DNA of 64,000 nt from Argyresthia goedartella (lineage: Eukaryota; Arthropoda; Insecta; Lepidoptera; Argyresthiidae). The notes beneath the pieces were generated by a model, which was not told the DNA's origin, ran no database searches, and was given only the letters and a program-made list of their open reading frames with translations. The translations under genes were made by a program, and so were the position numbers. The stretch lies in the NCBI GenBank assembly GCA_949825045.1, contig OX463820.1, forward strand, positions 5,034,501-5,098,500, given 5' to 3'. This document shows positions 11,536 to 21,390 of the stretch, one piece after another. Position 1 is the first letter of the stretch; every line of letters starts with the position of its first letter.

Positions 11536-12062
11536 TAGTATGATTATTACAGCTCTAGCATCCCTAGTAGGAGAAGATCATAGATCCTGGGACAACCATC
11601 TTACTAAGATTCAGTTCGCAATGAACAGCGCTACAAACGTTGCTACTGGCTTTACTCCAAACTTTTTAGTCTTTGGTAGGGAAACAATACCTTGTGGTTC
11701 CTTCTATACTCCAACTCAGAATCTCGAGGAATTGATATTTATGCCTCGTGATATTTACGCGTCTAATGCTGGTCTCCTCTCTCTCATCTATCTTTCACAG
11801 AGTTCAAACTAAACTTCACATAGCTCACGCTAAAAATAGCGCTCGCTATGATCTTCGCCGGTCTTTTAAAGAATTTAATGTGGGAGATACTGTTTGGCGT
11901 AAAAACCATGTTTTAAGCAATTCTGGCGCATACTTTAATGCTAAACTTGCCCCTAAATTCATTAAGTGTAAAATAATAACCAAACTTTCACCATTGGTAT
12001 ACACTCTCGAAGACCCTAACGGAGTTAGAGGCAAGTGGCACATTAAAGACATTAAATCTTAA

Positions 12063-12533
12063 ATTTTCTTAACTTCTATTAACTGTTAATTTGTATATAT
12101 GTGTAAATATCATCATCATTTTCACCTTATTATTTTTATTTCTTCCTTTAATCCAGTGTTCTTCAACACATTTTACTTTAGGACCTCGAATCTTCGTTGG
12201 TTAGTCTTCACCTTTTTTTTTTATCTTTATTTCAGACACATCTCGTTGGCGATGTTGCTGATCTCTGGCTTCGAGCCCTACCGCTCTGGCCGTTCTTAAT
12301 CTTTTCTTAAGTCAAAGCGACTAAAGCTACCTTAGGATTAATTTGTTTCTCTTTACCTCCACTTATTTTATTTTTCCACGCAGGAGCGGATGACAACTCC
12401 TTAAGTAAGCCTGAATGTCCTTTTGAAAACACACTTTTAGAGTGGTAGTCATTGAATGTGAACTCCACCCTTACCTGAATGAAGATGATGAATGTAAGAG
12501 ATGGTATATCTGATTTTGCCTGTTGATGTCTGT
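12063..12533 (+). other. gypsy-A 3' untranslated region
   Basis: Non-coding. From about 12228 it matches gypsy-B 40728-41033 closely. It continues after LINE-1 at 13531-13613. No envelope-like gene is present. The polypurine tract seen in gypsy-B at 41111-41126 is deleted here together with the first five bases of the LTR. Confidence 0.8.
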
Positions 12534-13530
12534 AAAGTAAAGTAAAGTAAAGTAAAGTAAAGTATTATTTATTTGCATGAATATAGGTTTACAACAGTTC
12601 TTACAGAGAATGTCACATAGAGTTTCTCTATATTCTGCCATGTAGACATACAAATTTTGTATCACATATGTAATTAAATAAATTAGCAAAATTTACATAT
12701 TATTAACAATTATTATTTTAGTACAATATAGTTATATAACAAATGAATTATTATAGTTAATATTAGTACATGTCGCAATCATTATTCAATATTAATTTAT
12801 TTTAATGCATTTTCAATTTATCATCTAAGAACTCCTGCACACTATAGTAAGCCTTTTCGACCAGGAAATTTCTTTCAGTAAAGCCTTGTATGAGTGCAGT
12901 TGGTTAGCATCCCTAATTGATTTCGGTAACTTATTATAGAGCCTTGGCGCCATACCTAAAATACTCTTATCATGAAACGCAGTGGAGCGTAAAGGAGCAC
13001 TTAATTTGACCTCTCTTTTACTATTCATTTTCTTAAATAATTGCCAGTTTGTCTTTACAAATAGAGCAGTCTCATATATATATAATGATGGCAACGTTTA
13101 TAATTTTAATCTTTTAAAATGAGGAATGCAGCTATCTGTTGGCTTTAGTTTACAGATTGACCTTATGCACCGTTTCTGTGCTTTTAGCGCCTTATTTTTG
13201 TCGGTAGAGTTCCCCCAGAATATAATCCCATATCTTAAAGTTGAGGCGACGAAGGCATGGTAGACTGTTAGTAAAGCCGATTGTCCAGTTACTTTTGAAA
13301 GGATGTAGAGTGCATAAGAAAACAGACTTAACTTTTTACATATATGATCTATTTGTGGTTTCCATGTCAAGTGTGAATCAATGTAAAGTCCTAAAAATTT
13401 TGTTATATTTGCTGTGTCGATTATCTTATTATTATAGTGTATGTCAAGATTATTATTCGTCGATTGATTGTAATTATTTTTAAATGTCATAATGTTTGTT
13501 TTGTCAACATTAATCAAAAGGTGATTACGT
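12534..13530 (-). mobile_element. LINE-1, 5'-truncated, inserted in the gypsy-A 3' UTR
   Basis: Removing it restores the gypsy-B-like sequence. TCTGT at 12529-12533 is repeated at 13531-13535 as the target duplication. The 3' end (left, because it is on the minus strand) is a tandem AAAGT run at 12534-12563, a short tandem tail as in many CR1-like LINEs. About 1 kb of the 3' end is kept. Confidence 0.88.
12825..13530 (-). pseudogene. LINE-1 reverse transcriptase C-terminal part
   Basis: Begins just after the catalytic FADD region of the family and runs to the C terminus. Shared words with LINE-E at 48775-49300 include DKTxIMTFKNN, FWGN and PSLYIYE, so the two belong to one family. A single in-frame TAA near 13098 interrupts an otherwise open frame. 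Not functional because of the 5' truncation. Confidence 0.8.
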
Positions 13531-14129
13531 TCTGTTTCTGCAAAGCTGTGTTTTTATGGTATATTTAAAAAAATGTACATATAAAAATTTTTGCTGAGTC
13601 AAAATTTTTTCCATGTTATGCTACTTACATGCCATTTTCCAGTCTGCGTTGATGGTCTGCATTCATCTCATATATCTCTGGATATTTCGTATCACCTTTA
13701 TTTTCATAGGACCCTGTAACGTTTTAAACCATAAGAACACAATAACAAATCATTTTCACTTCGTATTTTCACACTATCAGCACTTCTAAATCGATGTCGA
13801 AGGGGTTTACCTTTGGTGACCTTGTATTTGGCTGTCTCCGAAACTCTGCAATCTCGGGCTTCATGCGCGCTGGTGCGCTACCTTTTTATATTCATTGTTA
13901 CTTCATTTACTTCATTGTTTTCTTGTTGTTTTCTCTATTACGAGCCTGAAACCAAAATCTGACATATTTTGATGTCGTTATTTATCTGGTTGTCATGGCA
14001 ATGTCCATTCAAACTCATTAGCGGTCTGATATGTTTACTTCAGTACTTTTACAAAAATACTTTTTCCCTCTTGGCCATTCACAAAAATTGCTTTTAATTT
14101 AAATAATTTTTAGAACTCTCCAAAAAGGG

Positions 14130-14172
14130 TATAAGAGCGGAACATTTCTGAAATTCGGGAGTCTCACTTCAG
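14130..14172 (+). promoter_or_regulatory. Core promoter in the gypsy LTR (TATA and start-site motif)
   Basis: TATAAG at 14130 is followed about 30 bp later by GTCTCACTTCAG. The pair is conserved in the second LTR (TATAAG at 15287) and in gypsy-B (TATAAAAG at 36358, then GTCTCACGTCAG). Spacing fits RNA polymerase II initiation, so the R region would start near 14160. Confidence 0.65.
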
Positions 14173-14204
14173 CTCTTGGAAAAGAAGCATCACCTAAAGG
14201 CCTT

Positions 14205-14230
14205 ATCCCGGGGCCGCACTGCCCCGGGAT
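14205..14230 (+). repeat. Conserved 10-bp hairpin in the LTR R region, first copy
   Basis: Stem ATCCCGGGGC with GCCCCGGGAT and a 6-base loop CGCACT. The same hairpin is at 15362-15387. In gypsy-B (36433-36458) and the minus-strand LTR at 63802-63827 the closing C-G pair is replaced by T-A, a compensatory change. It lies about 45 nt after the predicted transcript start. Confidence 0.75.
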
Positions 14231-14752
14231 CCTGCGAGCCTCTGTTGCTACGTCTCCTGCCTACAGCTGCTACTGGAGTAAGGCTGCTACGCCTCCTGCC
14301 TACTGCTGCTACTTACTGTGTTGCCTGCCTCTACTGAACGGCTCGCCAGACGGCTGCTACACCTCCTGCCTACTGATGCTTACTGTGTTGCCTGCCTCTA
14401 CTGACCGGCTCGCCAGACGGCTGCTACTTCACCTGCCTACTGCTTCTACTGGAGTAAGGCTGCTACGCCTCCTGCCTACTGCTGCTACTTACTGTGTTAC
14501 CTGCCTCTACTGACCGGTTCGCCAGACGGCTGCTACTTCTTCTGCCTCCTACTTTCCGTGTCCTCCGCTCCCCTTTTTATATCAATACCTGTATCTTTTA
14601 TAAAACCTGTGTCACCTCATTCAGCCTCACCCTCATTTCATTTTTATAAAAATAGTCACTGTAAAATACGCATAATAAACTGTCATTTCTAAATTTTATC
14701 CTGGTTGTTGTTTCTTGTTAGGTTCTGTTTAGGTTCTTGTCGCTACACGAGA

Positions 14753-14765
14753 TTTTGGCGGTAAA
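14753..14765 (+). other. 13-bp remnant of an element interior between two LTRs
   Basis: TTTTGGCG is the start of the spacer and primer site; the remaining GTAAA resembles the sequence bordering the next LTR. The interior of a whole element has collapsed to 13 bp. Confidence 0.75.
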
Positions 14766-15907
14766 TGTAGTGTTATGCTACTTACATGCCATTTTCCAGT
14801 CTGCGTTGATGGTCTGCATTCATCTCATATATCTCTGGATATTTCGTATCACCTTTATTTTCATAGGACCCTGTCACGTTTTAAACCATAAGAACACAAT
14901 AACAAATCATTTTCACTTCGTATTTTCACACTATCAGCACTTCTAAATCGATAGCGAAGGGGTTTACCTTTGGTGACCTTGTATTTGGCTTTCTCCGAAA
15001 CTCTGCAATCTCGGGCTTCGTGCGCGCTGGTGCGCTACCTTTTTATATTCATTGTTACTTCATTTACTTCATTGTTTTCTTGTTGTTTTCTCTATTACGA
15101 GCCTGAAACCAAAATCTGACATATTTTGATGTCGTTATTTATCTGGTTGTCATGGCAATGTCCATTCAAACTCATTAGCGGTCTGATATGTTTACTTCAG
15201 TACTTTTACAAAAATACTTTTTCCCTCTTGGCCATTCACAAAAATTGCTTTTAATTTAAATAATTTTTAGAACTCTCCAAAAAGGGTATAAGAGCGGAAC
15301 ATTTCTGAAATTCGGGAGTCTCACTTCAGCTCTTGAAAAAGAAGCATCACTTAAAGGCCTTATCCCGGGGCCGCACTGCCCCGGGATCCTGCGAGCCTCT
15401 GTTGCTACGTCTCCTGCCTACAGCTGCTACTGGAGTAAGGCTGCTACGCCTCCTGCCTACTGCTGCTACTTACTGTGTTGCCTGCCTCTACTGAACGGCT
15501 CGCCAGACGGCTGCTACACCTCCTGCCTACTGATGCTTACTGTGTTGCCTGCCTCTACTGACCGGCTCGCCAGACGGCTGCTACTTTACCTGCCTACTGC
15601 TTCTACTGGAGTAAGGCTGCTACGTCTCCTGCCTACGGCTGCTACTTACTGTGTTGCCTCCCTCTACTGACCGGTTCGCCAGACGGCTGCTACTTCTTCT
15701 GCCTCCTACTCTCCGTGTCCTCCGCTCCCCTTTTTATATCCATACCTGTATTTTTTTAAAAACCTGTCCCACCTCATTCATCCTCATCTTCCTATAATTT
15801 TTTTAAATAGTCATTGTAAAATACCCATAATAAACTGTCATTTCTAAATTTTATCCTGGTTGTTGTTTCTTGTTAGGTTCTGGTTAGGTTCTTGTCGCTA
15901 CACGACA
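14766..15907 (+). repeat. Complete gypsy LTR (second of the tandem pair)
   Basis: 1142 bp from TGTAGTGTTATG to CGACA. It is the only complete A-type LTR in the window. Its right part resembles the window-start LTR (1-451) more than its neighbour 13614-14752. It is followed directly by LINE-2 coding sequence. Confidence 0.92.
15362..15387 (+). repeat. Conserved LTR hairpin, second copy
   Basis: Identical stem and loop to 14205-14230, with C-G as the loop-closing pair. Confidence 0.75.
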
Positions 15908-16771
15908 ACATACCGCCTATTAGTAAGGACTGTGAGTACATGGTATTGTTTGGATAATTTAGAGGATGCTGGAAAACTGCAAGAAGACATTAATAGAGTA
16001 GTGGCCTGGAGTACAGAAAATCGGCTGCAATTCAACAACTCAAAGTGTGTCACAATAACTTTTACTAGGTCGCGCACTCCCATGGTGAACAACTACCAGG
16101 TCAACCAGACCCCAATGGAAAGAGTCAGCGAAGTTAAAGATTTAGGAGTCACACTTAGGACTGATTTGACATTTAAAGATCATATAATTAAAAGCTGTAA
16201 AAAAGCGTACAGGAATCTAGGTTTTATACTAAGACGGGTACAACATTTTGAAAACATCAAACCGATTGAAGTTTTACATAACGCGTTGGTGAGAAGCCAT
16301 TTCGAATGTAACGCGGTAATTTGGGCTCAATACGAAAATAAATATATTGATATGTTGGAGAGAATCCAGAATCAAATTAGATATTTTTATTTAAAACAGT
16401 ATGGGGTCTGTCCGTTGTACCCATTAATGTACCCAACCTTGTTTACCTTAGGCATGATTGGATACAACGAAATAAGAGTGAGGAGGGATTTGGCGTTAGC
16501 CACTTACCTATTCAAGCTACTACGTGGAAAAATCTACGCAGCGGACATCCTGCGTAGAATCTGTTTATATGTGCCGGACGGCTACGTGCATCGGCGCCGA
16601 CGCCCGGGGTTGCTGCAAGTGCCGCACTCGCGCACACACTTGCTAGGCAAAGCGCCGTTCACGCGCACACTCCGAACTCTTAATATGATAGCGGAGGAGA
16701 TAGACATGTTCTCCTGCGCTCTGACTGAATTTACAAGGGTGGCATTAAGCATTATAAGTTATGGATTGTGA
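15908..16771 (+). CDS. LINE-2 reverse transcriptase, C-terminal fragment
   Basis: Open from the LTR border to a stop at 16769-16771, about 287 codons. It starts after the catalytic YADD and covers the thumb and C-terminal part of a non-LTR reverse transcriptase (motif KDLGVTL, then a Tyr/Leu-rich region and an Arg-rich C terminus). It aligns with the LINE-6 C terminus (61292-61800): both have LGMxGYN and VRR followed by LLRG. A relic, since no start or catalytic core is present. Confidence 0.8.
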   Translation, partial: TYRLLVRTVSTWYCLDNLEDAGKLQEDINRVVAWSTENRLQFNNSKCVTITFTRSRTPMVNNYQVNQTPMERVSEVKDLGVTLRTDLTFKDHIIKSCKKAYRNLGFILRRVQHFENIKPIEVLHNALVRSHFECNAVIWAQYENKYIDMLERIQNQIRYFYLKQYGVCPLYPLMYPTLFTLGMIGYNEIRVRRDLALATYLFKLLRGKIYAADILRRICLYVPDGYVHRRRRPGLLQVPHSRTHLLGKAPFTRTLRTLNMIAEEIDMFSCALTEFTRVALSIISYGL

Positions 16772-16931
16772 TGTTCACATTAAGTATTTAATCAATGTAA
16801 TTGAATTAATTATGTTACCTACTTATAATTATAATGTTATGTACTTTGGATAACTACACTATCGAATTAGGCTTCTCACCTGTAATGATATGTGTGTGTG
16901 TGTGTAGATAAATAAATAAAAAATAAATAAA
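15908..16931 (+). mobile_element. LINE-2, 3' part, cut on the left by the gypsy LTR
   Basis: Coding sequence begins abruptly after the LTR, so the gypsy array landed inside this LINE; its 5' part would lie left of the window. The 3' UTR holds a GT run (16891-16905) and the tail is AAATA-type repeats ending about 16931, where repeat R begins. Confidence 0.85.
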
Positions 16932-17281
16932 TCGATTTTAAATTTAAGTTTTATTGCAATATTTAACGGAAATATTATCCCAATTTGTAATATTGATACA
17001 ACTTTTAAAGACTGTGTAATAATAATGTGTAATTATTAATCATAAACTCAACAAATATTATAAAAATAATATTGGTTTTCGATAAAATATTTTGGATTTT
17101 GATTGTGACATGAGAATAACATTTCGACGCTAGCTATAAAACATGAAAATTTTATTGTTTTGTTGTGAATTTCCCTTTTGCTGTGAATTATTTAGGGACG
17201 AGGCAGGTTCAATTCAGAAAAAAATATGATGGATGATGTTATCGTCCGTCGGTTTTTGACAATTGAATCGCTCCGGATTAT
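16932..17281 (+). repeat. Repeat R, copy 1, left part
   Basis: Matches the reverse complement of 58214-59338 (less the palindromic element there). Near its end it holds a short reading frame starting ATG at about 17142 (M-K-x-L-L-F-C-C-E-F-P-F-C-C-E). It is split by LINE-X at TTAT (17278-17281) and resumes at 26963. Identity unknown. Confidence 0.75.
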
Positions 17282-18117
17282 ATGTTTATACGAAATTTTA
17301 TACTGACTAGGGATACAATGTATGTACCTGCGTCATCTAAGCGACAGATTGCCAAATTATTGGCATACAATATTTATGACCCTGTTATTGTAGAGAAAAT
17401 AACTAGGGTGCCAGTAGGAAATGACGAGTGTAGAAATAATTATACTAAACCTTTGTATGTTAAGAGTAATGTGACATGCACCCCTATTGGTAATTCACCT
17501 GTTAATCATACTTTGCTTGCCACGTTGGAATCTGTTCCAAGTAATTTAAATTAGTTCATAAGACAATAGAGGAAATCTCTAGCATACAAGAGCCACTAAA
17601 TATGTCAAAATGTAAGCCCCAGTTAAATATTGCCGAACGAAACATCCAGGGGCTACCTGGAAAAGAACTTGTATTAGAATTATTTCTAAAAAATTCCGAC
17701 ATTGATATTATTTGTGTTACAGAACACTGGTTGAAGGAAAATATGATGTCTTTTAACATAAATAATTACAAAATTGTCAGTTGTTACAATATAAAGACTG
17801 CTGATAGAGGTGGTTCTTTAATCTTAGTGAAAAATAATATTAAGGTAAAACAACGGAAAGATATTCTTGCACTTACTGTTGAAAGACAAATAGAGGTATC
17901 CTGTGTTGAGTTGGATAGCCATATTATTGTTTGTGTCTACAGGCCACCGAGGGATGAAAAAGGCCATGGCAATTTCGAAATATTTGAGAAAATTATGGAG
18001 GAAGCCCTCTCTAAACTATGTAATAACAGAAAAAAGTTAATTATTTGTGGCGATCTTAATGTAGATTTGCTTGTAGGAACAACAATGAAACAACGATAAA
18101 TAACTTTATTCAAATCG
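17282..18117 (+). pseudogene. LINE-X ORF1 end and AP endonuclease N-terminal part
   Basis: 17282-17554 is the end of a first ORF of no recognised domain. From about 17605 an AP-endonuclease domain follows: N in ERNIQGLPG, E in CVTEHWL, Tyr in VCVYRPP and D-x-N in ICGDLNVDL. These are the metal- and DNA-binding residues of LINE endonucleases, which nick target DNA. A frameshift near 18080 precedes the LINE-3 insertion. Confidence 0.8.
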
Positions 18118-18422
18118 TTTATTTTTTATTTTTATTTTTATTTTATTGGTTCAGGTCCGCCAACGGACAATACATATTTACTTAATTATTACATTTTTTT
18201 TACTTTTTAGATGCTTGTCCACTTATAGGCAAACACAGCTTGCATTAAAATACAGTTCGAAGCATTAGTTCATTAGTATATAACAAGTTCTGAGTGATAT
18301 AATTATTACAATTAATTAATTACATTACAAATATTATTTAAGTTAAGTTTAAATTAATTTAATATAGGTGCATATCTAAATACATTTCTGTTTGATTTTA
18401 TAATAATTCAATTTAATTTAGT

Positions 18423-21347
18423 TTAGTTCGAAGTTAGGTGGGAATCAAGCTTAGATCGGAAAGTATGAAACGTATCATGGTATACATCGATGTCTGTGGT
18501 TTGACTTTTATGCAGTGTATTGTACAGGCGTATCATTCTGGTGGAGGGCGAGTTTATGCCAAGGTTTGTTTTCCATGGACGCTCTCTGAACAGTTTGTAG
18601 GTACCGCGGCGTGGAAGTCTACTCGGCACCGAAATACTGAACGAGTCCAGTATCTGCTGACAGTCTATTTGTCCGTTTAGCACCTTGTGCATGAATTTCA
18701 GATCGAGTACTTTCCTTCTAACGGTGAGAGGTGTAATTTTGAAGTGATTCAGTCGTTCTGTGTAGGACCGAAGTTCTAAGTGACTAAGAGTGGTATTTGC
18801 TAGGTAGCAAAGAAATCTCTTTTGGACTCTTTCCAAATTATCTTTGTGAACCTGATAGAACGGACTCCATACCTGACAGCAATACTCCAGATTAGATCTA
18901 ACTAACGTGTTGAATAGCAGTATTTTTGTGCTGGTATTCCTGAAGGGCTTGGAGGCTCTCATGATAAATCCCAGCATTTTTAATGTTTTTTTTACAACAT
19001 TGCATATGTGAGGAGTAAAGTTGAGCTTGCTGTCCATCAACACACCGAGGTCGCGAATGGCATTAACCCGTTCGAGGCAAGTACCGTTAATATTGTACTG
19101 CGCCAGGATGATTCTGATGTTACTGGTAAAAGATATGTGGTAACACTTATTGGGATTGAGCTCCATCCTGTTGCTCGTACACCACTGGCACAGTCTGTCA
19201 ATGTCTTGCTGTAACCGATCTATATCTGCATTACTAGAAATGGTTTTAATTACTTTTAAGTCATCCGCAAACAAGTATGGCTCTGCGTCCTCGAAGCAGT
19301 CTACAATATCGTTAATAAACACGACGAACAGCAAAGGACCGAGATGCGACCCCTGCGGAAGACCTGATTTTGCGCTAAACAATGCAGATTTCGCGCTGTT
19401 GACCACCACGTAGGAACTTCGTCCTATTAAATACGATCGTAACCATTCCAACATTGGGTCCAGGATACCGTAACTCTTAAGTTTGTGAAGGAGTATGTCA
19501 AAGTCGACCCTGTCGAACGCTTTACTAAAGTCAGTATACACTGCATCCACCTGTATGCGCTTATCCACAAAACTAACGAGACGATCGGTGAACGCGACCA
19601 GGTTTGAGTTAGTAGATCTGCCCTGCAAGAAACCGTGTTGTCTGTCGGAAAGCTGGTGGAAGATATGCTTGTTCAGACATGGGTATATAAGAGTTTCAAA
19701 TAGTTTTGCGAAGACGGGAAGTATCGTGATAGGTCTGTACATCTTGACGTCCATGCTGATACCTTCTTTAGGTATCGGTACAATTTTCCCTATCTTCCAC
19801 TGGGAGGGGAAAATCCCTGATTTTAACGAGGTATTGTATATGATAGTCAATGGCCATGAAAGCACATCAGCACAACGCTTCACAAATAAGGGTGGTATAT
19901 TGTCTGAGCCAGCGCCCTTGGCAGGGTCGAGTTTTTTCAAGTTTCTTCGAACACTAAACTCGTTAATTGATATAGCTGACAGAGGGGTATAGACTGTAGA
20001 ATCTGCAGGTTTACAAATTAAGGCTGGCGGCTCCGAGTCAACGACACATATAGAAGCGAAGTTTTTAGCAAAAAGTTCACTGATCTCCTTGCTACCATGA
20101 CCTTCTTCGGAGTTTAGTTTCATAGTCGAGGGAAGTTCGCTTCTGTTCTTCCTCCTCTGCTTTATATATGCCCAGAAGTATTTAGGGTTGTCTCTAATGC
20201 TTTGTTCCATCTTTTTCATATATTCAGTGTAGCTAACAGTTATTTGTCGATCATATCTTTTCTTTAACATATCCAATGTAAGTTTGTCTATGGGATTATG
20301 GAATTTCTTTACTTTTAATCTGATTTTATTTTTTTCGTTGAGTAGCCTGATTAGACCTGATGTGAACCAAGGTGGGAAGTTATATTTCCGCGGTTTAGTT
20401 AGAGGGACATACTTTTTAATAGCTATGTTTAGCTTTTCGTACAGCGTATCCAACATCTCGTTCACATCGCGACAACTGTGGAAGACCTCATCCCAATTGA
20501 CCATGTTGAGATCGTTGATAATTTCTGTGTAGTCAGCTTTGTGGAAATTTAGTCTAGGTGTTGAGTTTGTCGGCAAGGTAGTATCGCTAGACAGTTTCAA
20601 TACAAACTCTAAAGGTGGGTGATGAGGGTCGACTGTGCTGAGTCCGTCCGGAAAGTGAGCTACATTTGTTTTATTGATATTGGACAGTATCAAATCGAGT
20701 ATTCTGTCATTACTGTTTTTTACTGCATTAAATTGATCAAGGTTATGCAAGGACATGAATTCAGAAATAGTGTTAAAAAGGGCACCGTTACCTACAGGAG
20801 ACTGACGTTCAGGTTTATCTGGAATTGGTTGCCATTGTATGTCTTTTAGATTGAGATAACCCATAATCACAATCCCAGATAGATCTGCCCTCTCCGTGAG
20901 TATGTTATTTGCATGTTCAATAAACTGCTCAAAGTCACCACGTTTCAGTGGCGAAGGAATATATGTCACACAGATGCCGATCTTTTTCACCAGTTTATCG
21001 TGCCTGTGTTCAATTATTATCCATATGGCTTCAAAATTACTATTATTTTGACATTGTATTAAATCAGATTTAAAGTTGTTTTTTATTGCGATAATTACGC
21101 CACCCCCACCCAACTTAGCTCCAGGACGGTCAAGATTTCTATCGCACCTATAGACTTTATATCGATCGTCAAACAACTCACGATCGCCAACACCACTCTG
21201 AATCCAAGTTTCGGTAATAACAATAATATCAAAGTTATTCAGGATTACATTCTTAATGAAATCATGTGTTTTTGTATTTAATCTTCGAACGTTTTGATAT
21301 ACACAAATTAGTTCAAGCTCTTTATAATAGTTTGTATAGTTTACAGC
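18423..21347 (-). CDS. LINE-3 ORF2: AP endonuclease and reverse transcriptase
   Basis: About 974 open codons. N-terminal endonuclease: TETWIQ, a GGGGV turn, CVTYIPS and DPHHPPLEF. The motif usually written GDFN reads GYLN at about 20860, so the catalytic Asp is Tyr. The middle RT domain has the fingers (HGFLQGRSTNSNL), DFSKAFDRVDF, GLPQGSHLGPLLF and catalytic FADDLK (about 19256-19273). A long C terminus follows. There is no ATG near the upstream stop at 21348-21350, so the start codon is uncertain; the frame opens 44 nt after the ORF1 stop. Reinitiation is possible. Confidence 0.85.
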   Translation of the reverse strand, partial: AVNYTNYYKELELICVYQNVRRLNTKTHDFIKNVILNNFDIIVITETWIQSGVGDRELFDDRYKVYRCDRNLDRPGAKLGGGGVIIAIKNNFKSDLIQCQNNSNFEAIWIIIEHRHDKLVKKIGICVTYIPSPLKRGDFEQFIEHANNILTERADLSGIVIMGYLNLKDIQWQPIPDKPERQSPVGNGALFNTISEFMSLHNLDQFNAVKNSNDRILDLILSNINKTNVAHFPDGLSTVDPHHPPLEFVLKLSSDTTLPTNSTPRLNFHKADYTEIINDLNMVNWDEVFHSCRDVNEMLDTLYEKLNIAIKKYVPLTKPRKYNFPPWFTSGLIRLLNEKNKIRLKVKKFHNPIDKLTLDMLKKRYDRQITVSYTEYMKKMEQSIRDNPKYFWAYIKQRRKNRSELPSTMKLNSEEGHGSKEISELFAKNFASICVVDSEPPALICKPADSTVYTPLSAISINEFSVRRNLKKLDPAKGAGSDNIPPLFVKRCADVLSWPLTIIYNTSLKSGIFPSQWKIGKIVPIPKEGISMDVKMYRPITILPVFAKLFETLIYPCLNKHIFHQLSDRQHGFLQGRSTNSNLVAFTDRLVSFVDKRIQVDAVYTDFSKAFDRVDFDILLHKLKSYGILDPMLEWLRSYLIGRSSYVVVNSAKSALFSAKSGLPQGSHLGPLLFVVFINDIVDCFEDAEPYLFADDLKVIKTISSNADIDRLQQDIDRLCQWCTSNRMELNPNKCYHISFTSNIRIILAQYNINGTCLERVNAIRDLGVLMDSKLNFTPHICNVVKKTLKMLGFIMRASKPFRNTSTKILLFNTLVRSNLEYCCQVWSPFYQVHKDNLERVQKRFLCYLANTTLSHLELRSYTERLNHFKITPLTVRRKVLDLKFMHKVLNGQIDCQQILDSFSISVPSRLPRRGTYKLFRERPWKTNLGINSPSTRMIRLYNTLHKSQTTDIDVYHDTFHTFRSKLDSHLTSN

Positions 21348-21390
21348 TTAATATACATTACATGTGTTGATAAATTTATGGTGCAAGCTA

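Larger units (their letters stand above)
9258..12062 (+). pseudogene. pol: gypsy-A pol: protease, RT remnant, RNase H, integrase
   Basis: Protease LLDSGSSVTILG lies at about 9430. A TAA at 9548-9550 and an adjacent one-base loss in an A run break the frame. After 9970 the RT core is replaced by an inverted 110-bp piece, and about 436 bp present in gypsy-B are missing. RNase H (HCDASNYGIGAML) runs from about 10380, with a one-base loss near 10604. Integrase has the HHCC zinc site (HGSPSELH...CETC, 10998-11117), catalytic Asp in LDLMGPL and MDNAVQF, and a fold-back palindrome at 11499-11535 next to the expected Glu. The GPF-like C-terminal module ends at TAA 12060-12062. It keeps the integrase that gypsy-B has lost. 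Confidence 0.88.
1..14752 (+). mobile_element. Ty3/gypsy LTR retrotransposon, copy A (defective, nested)
   Basis: Internal region in the order LTR, primer site, gag with zinc knuckle, -1 frameshift site, protease, reverse transcriptase remnant, RNase H, integrase, 3' untranslated region, LTR. That order (integrase after RNase H) is Ty3/gypsy. No envelope ORF is present. It is interrupted by BEL-1 (789-8368, plus 5-bp duplication) and LINE-1 (12534-13530). Compared with gypsy-B it has a 441-bp in-frame gag deletion, an inverted and partly deleted reverse transcriptase segment, several frameshifts, and it has lost the polypurine tract. It cannot be autonomous. The left LTR starts outside the window, so total length is unknown. 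Confidence 0.9.
13614..14752 (+). repeat. gypsy LTR adjoining the gypsy-A internal region
   Basis: About 1.14 kb, lacking the first five bases (TGTAG) and the preceding polypurine tract. Contains a TATA box, a start-site-like TCTCACTTC, a strong hairpin, a C/T/G-rich tandem block and an AATAAA. It ends CACGAGA and is directly followed by TTTTGGCG, the start of a primer site, so it also sits as the 5' LTR of a second, collapsed element. Confidence 0.88.

Noticed and set aside
12063..12533. Envelope gene of an errantivirus
   Set aside because: No signal peptide, fusion motif or membrane anchor; the sequence after integrase is non-coding in both gypsy copies.
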